The notes under the pieces: generated by a model
The model's input: only the letters and a program-made list of their open reading frames with translations
Databases searched by the model: none
Told to the model about the DNA's origin: nothing
Program-made: the position numbers and the translations under genes
Assembly (NCBI GenBank): GCA_041685075.1
Contig: JAWLGN010000009.1
Coordinates: forward strand, 1-42,332
Direction of reading: 5' to 3'
DNA from: JAMCRM01 sp041685075
GTDB taxonomy: Bacteria > Acidobacteriota > Terriglobia > Bryobacterales > Bryobacteraceae
Length of the DNA stretch: 42,332 nucleotides
Part shown: piece after piece, positions 40,385-42,332 of the stretch
Layout of the letters: the number at the start of each line of letters is the position of its first letter
Numbering within the stretch: position 1 is the first letter of the stretch

Positions 40385-41564
40385 TATCGGGATAGCCAGC
40401 CTGACGCGCTTCCACATGTTCGACCTGGCGCGCGAACTGCACCGGCTGGGGCAGCGGGTCACGGTCTTTTCGGGCTATCCATCCTTCAAGGTGGACCCGG
40501 ACCTGCGGCCGCTGGCGCGCACGCGCCCCTGGTTGCTGCTGGCCTCGCGGCTGCGCGCCATGGTGCCGCCGCGGCCCCGCGAGAACCGGTGGAATCGCCT
40601 GGCATTCCGCGACTTCGGCAGGTGGATGCGACGGCAGGTGGCGCGTGGCGGCCTGGATGTGCTGGATGCGCTCGACGGCACGGGTCTGGAAGCCGGGCGC
40701 TGGATGCGCGACCACGGCCGCACCTGGATCTGCAACCGCGGCTCCGCGCACGTGGCCACCCAGAAGGAACTGCTGGCCGAGGAGTTCGCGCGCTGGGGAG
40801 AGCGCCTGCCCCCCGAGTCCTTCGACCCCGCCGCTATGGCGCGCTGCGAGGCCGAGTACCGCGAGGCCGACGCCGTGGTGGTGCCGTCCGGTTTCGCCCG
40901 CCGCTCCTTTTTGGACCGCGGCTTCGATCCCGATCGCGTCCACGTCTGCCCCTACGGTGTGGATCTTTCGCTGTTTCGTCCTGTGCCGAAGGAGGACCGC
41001 CGCTTCCGCGTGCTCTTCGTAGGCGCGCAGTCCATCCAGAAAGGCATCGGGTACCTGTTCGAAGCGGTCCGCCCCCTGGTGCGCGCGGGCCAGGTGGAGT
41101 TGTGGCTGGTGGGCACCGCCTCGCCGGATGCGCGCCGCATTCTGGAACGCAACGCCGACCTGTTCACCGCGCATGGTCCTCAGCCGCGCGCGCGTCTCTA
41201 CTGGTACTACAGCCAGGCCAGCGTGCTGGTGCTGCCCTCCATCCAGGAGGGACTGGCGCTGGTGCAGGCCCAGGCCATGGCTTGCGGCACCCCGGTCGTG
41301 GCCAGCACCAACACCGGCGCGGAGGACCTGTTCACCAGCGGGGTGGAGGGCTTCATCGTCCCGGTGCGCGATCCGGCTGCCATCCGCGACCGCATCCAGT
41401 GGATGCTCGACAATCCGGCGGACCGGAGCCGCATGGCCGAAGCCGCGCTGGCGCGCGTGTCGCGGCTGGGCGGCTGGAGCGACTACGGCCGGCGCTGCCT
41501 GGAGGTCTATCGAGCGGTCAAGTACGGCGCCGCAGCCGCAACCAGGCATCAAGATCGATCATGA
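40362..41564 (+). CDS. Glycosyltransferase family 4
   Basis: A 400-residue GT-B glycosyltransferase. N-terminal: IGIASLTRFHMFDLARELHRLGQRVTVFSGYP. C-terminal: YGVDLSLFRPV, RVLFVGAQSIQKGIGYLFEAV, ELWLVGTASPDARRI, YWYYSQASVLVLPSIQEGLALVQAQAMACGTPVVAST, which includes the E-x7-E-like motif with Gln at the second position (EGLALVQAQ). The GAEDLFTSGVEGFIVP loop is typical of the fold. A cytoplasmic enzyme adding a sugar to the repeat unit. It overlaps wzy by 23 nt and the following gene by 4 nt (ATGA). Confidence 0.9.
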   Translation: MPFNQPLDIGIASLTRFHMFDLARELHRLGQRVTVFSGYPSFKVDPDLRPLARTRPWLLLASRLRAMVPPRPRENRWNRLAFRDFGRWMRRQVARGGLDVLDALDGTGLEAGRWMRDHGRTWICNRGSAHVATQKELLAEEFARWGERLPPESFDPAAMARCEAEYREADAVVVPSGFARRSFLDRGFDPDRVHVCPYGVDLSLFRPVPKEDRRFRVLFVGAQSIQKGIGYLFEAVRPLVRAGQVELWLVGTASPDARRILERNADLFTAHGPQPRARLYWYYSQASVLVLPSIQEGLALVQAQAMACGTPVVASTNTGAEDLFTSGVEGFIVPVRDPAAIRDRIQWMLDNPADRSRMAEAALARVSRLGGWSDYGRRCLEVYRAVKYGAAAATRHQDRS

Positions 41565-42332
41565 AGACGCTCAGGATTCTCTACATCGGCCCCGACTACC
41601 TCGGTTCCAACGCAACCTGCTGGCGGGACGCCTTTCTCGAGCTGGGGCACGACGTCCTTACCATCGACGACACGCGTTTCGACCCGCCGCCCGCCGGCCT
41701 GGCGGGCAAGCTGGTGCGCAAGTGGCGGCGCCGCCCGAGCCGGGCGAATGTCGAGCGCCTCAATGCCGCCGTCCTGCGCGCCTGCCACGAGTTCCGGCCC
41801 CACATGACCTTCTTTGCCAAGGCCTACCACATCGTTCCGGAAACGCTGGACGCCGTGGCCGCCCTGGGCCCGCGCTTCGTTTACATGAACGACGACATGT
41901 TCAACCCGTCGAACCAGACCCCCACGTTCTTCGCCAACGTGCCGAGGTTCGATTGCATCCTGACCACCAAGTCGTTCAACGTCCGTGAGTTCGAGCGTGC
42001 CGGGGCGCCCCTGGCCGTCTATCTGCCGAACGCGTACGACCCGCGCGTCCACTTTCCCGCCGAGCCCGCCCCCGAAGAGCGGCGGCGCATGAAGGGCGAC
42101 ATCGCCTTTATCGGGACCTTCCGCCGCCGGCGGGCCGACTTCCTGGCCGGCCTCGCCAACACCCGGGATCGTTTCCACCTGAACGTCTGGGGCGGTGGCT
42201 GGGAGAAAATGCGGCGCTACCCCCACCGCGCGTTGCGGTGGAAACGGCTGCGCGGCGCCATCCACGGCCACGAGTTGTTCGGCGAGCAGATGGGCAAGGC
42301 CATCGCCGCCAACGCCATCTCCCTGGGGCTGC
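41561..42332 (+). CDS. CgeB-like/GT1-type glycosyltransferase (3' end missing)
   Basis: 257 codons are visible and the frame runs off the right edge. It begins MKTLRILYIGPDYLGSN, has a DUF3880-like N-terminal region (CHEFRPHMTFFAKAYHI, FVYMNDDMFNPSNQT, FDCILTTKSFNVREFERAG, YLPNAYDPRVHFPAEP) and enters a glycosyltransferase-like domain (GDIAFIGTFRRRRADFLAGL). Homologues are CgeB-type proteins found in spore-coat and surface-glycan loci. The ATG overlaps the upstream stop. Donor and acceptor cannot be read from the visible part. Confidence 0.8.
   Translation, partial: MKTLRILYIGPDYLGSNATCWRDAFLELGHDVLTIDDTRFDPPPAGLAGKLVRKWRRRPSRANVERLNAAVLRACHEFRPHMTFFAKAYHIVPETLDAVAALGPRFVYMNDDMFNPSNQTPTFFANVPRFDCILTTKSFNVREFERAGAPLAVYLPNAYDPRVHFPAEPAPEERRRMKGDIAFIGTFRRRRADFLAGLANTRDRFHLNVWGGGWEKMRRYPHRALRWKRLRGAIHGHELFGEQMGKAIAANAISLGL

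Noticed and set aside
1..42332. CRISPR arrays, insertion sequences, tRNA or rRNA genes, attachment sites
   Set aside because: No spaced direct repeats, transposase or integrase genes, or structural RNA patterns were seen.

Overview
The window is high-GC DNA (roughly two thirds G+C) with dense, mostly overlapping genes and one 10-N assembly gap, so it comes from a draft genome or metagenome bin. The gene content points to an Acidobacteriota member of the Solibacter/Bryobacter type: an exosortase with a separate EpsI partner, a secreted matrixin protease with IPT/TIG-like repeats and a C-terminal domain of the kind common in Solibacter proteins, several secreted alpha/beta hydrolases, and a Wzx/Wzy exopolysaccharide locus headed by a NusG paralogue. 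The lineage call is inference; no rRNA, tRNA, CRISPR array or insertion sequence was seen.

Layout. Bases 1-3309 hold two minus-strand genes: a secreted protein with a carbohydrate-binding-like N-terminus that runs off the left edge, preceded by a good sigma70-type promoter, and a membrane-fused spermidine-synthase-like protein. Bases 3500-8261 hold three translationally coupled plus-strand genes (APC amino-acid permease, secreted N-acyl-D-amino-acid deacylase, ABC-F ATPase), then a small RsbRD-N-like protein. Bases 8797-12109 are minus strand: a two-domain secreted alpha/beta hydrolase, then exosortase and EpsI. Divergent from the exosortase (12277-15318) are a small secreted protein and a matrixin-type metalloprotease. 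A second secreted hydrolase (15331-16380, minus) is followed by a six-gene plus-strand operon at 16440-23348: an orphan Wzt-type ATPase, a DUF167 protein, a sodium:solute symporter, an M24 peptidase, a GH31-like protein that has lost its catalytic barrel, and a Tat-type amidase.

After a 458-nt intergenic region with strong RNA-hairpin potential comes a long plus-strand exopolysaccharide operon (23807 to beyond the right edge): NusG/UpxY-like antiterminator, Wza-like export protein, Wzz/BY-kinase, a nucleotidyltransferase fused to a GmhB-like phosphatase, a sugar SDR, an RmlC-like epimerase, an HddA-like heptose kinase, a sugar C-methyltransferase, another SDR, a DUF4910 protein, glycosyltransferases, Wzx flippase and Wzy polymerase.

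How it fits together. The kinase, phosphatase and nucleotidyltransferase are the last three steps of NDP-D-glycero-alpha-D-manno-heptose synthesis, and the SDRs, RmlC-like protein and C-methyltransferase could turn it or another sugar nucleotide into a branched or epimerised sugar. Glycosyltransferases, Wzx, Wzy, Wza-like and BY-kinase proteins would assemble, flip, polymerise and export the polymer. The initiating phosphoglycosyltransferase, the isomerase GmhA and a 4,6-dehydratase are not in the window.
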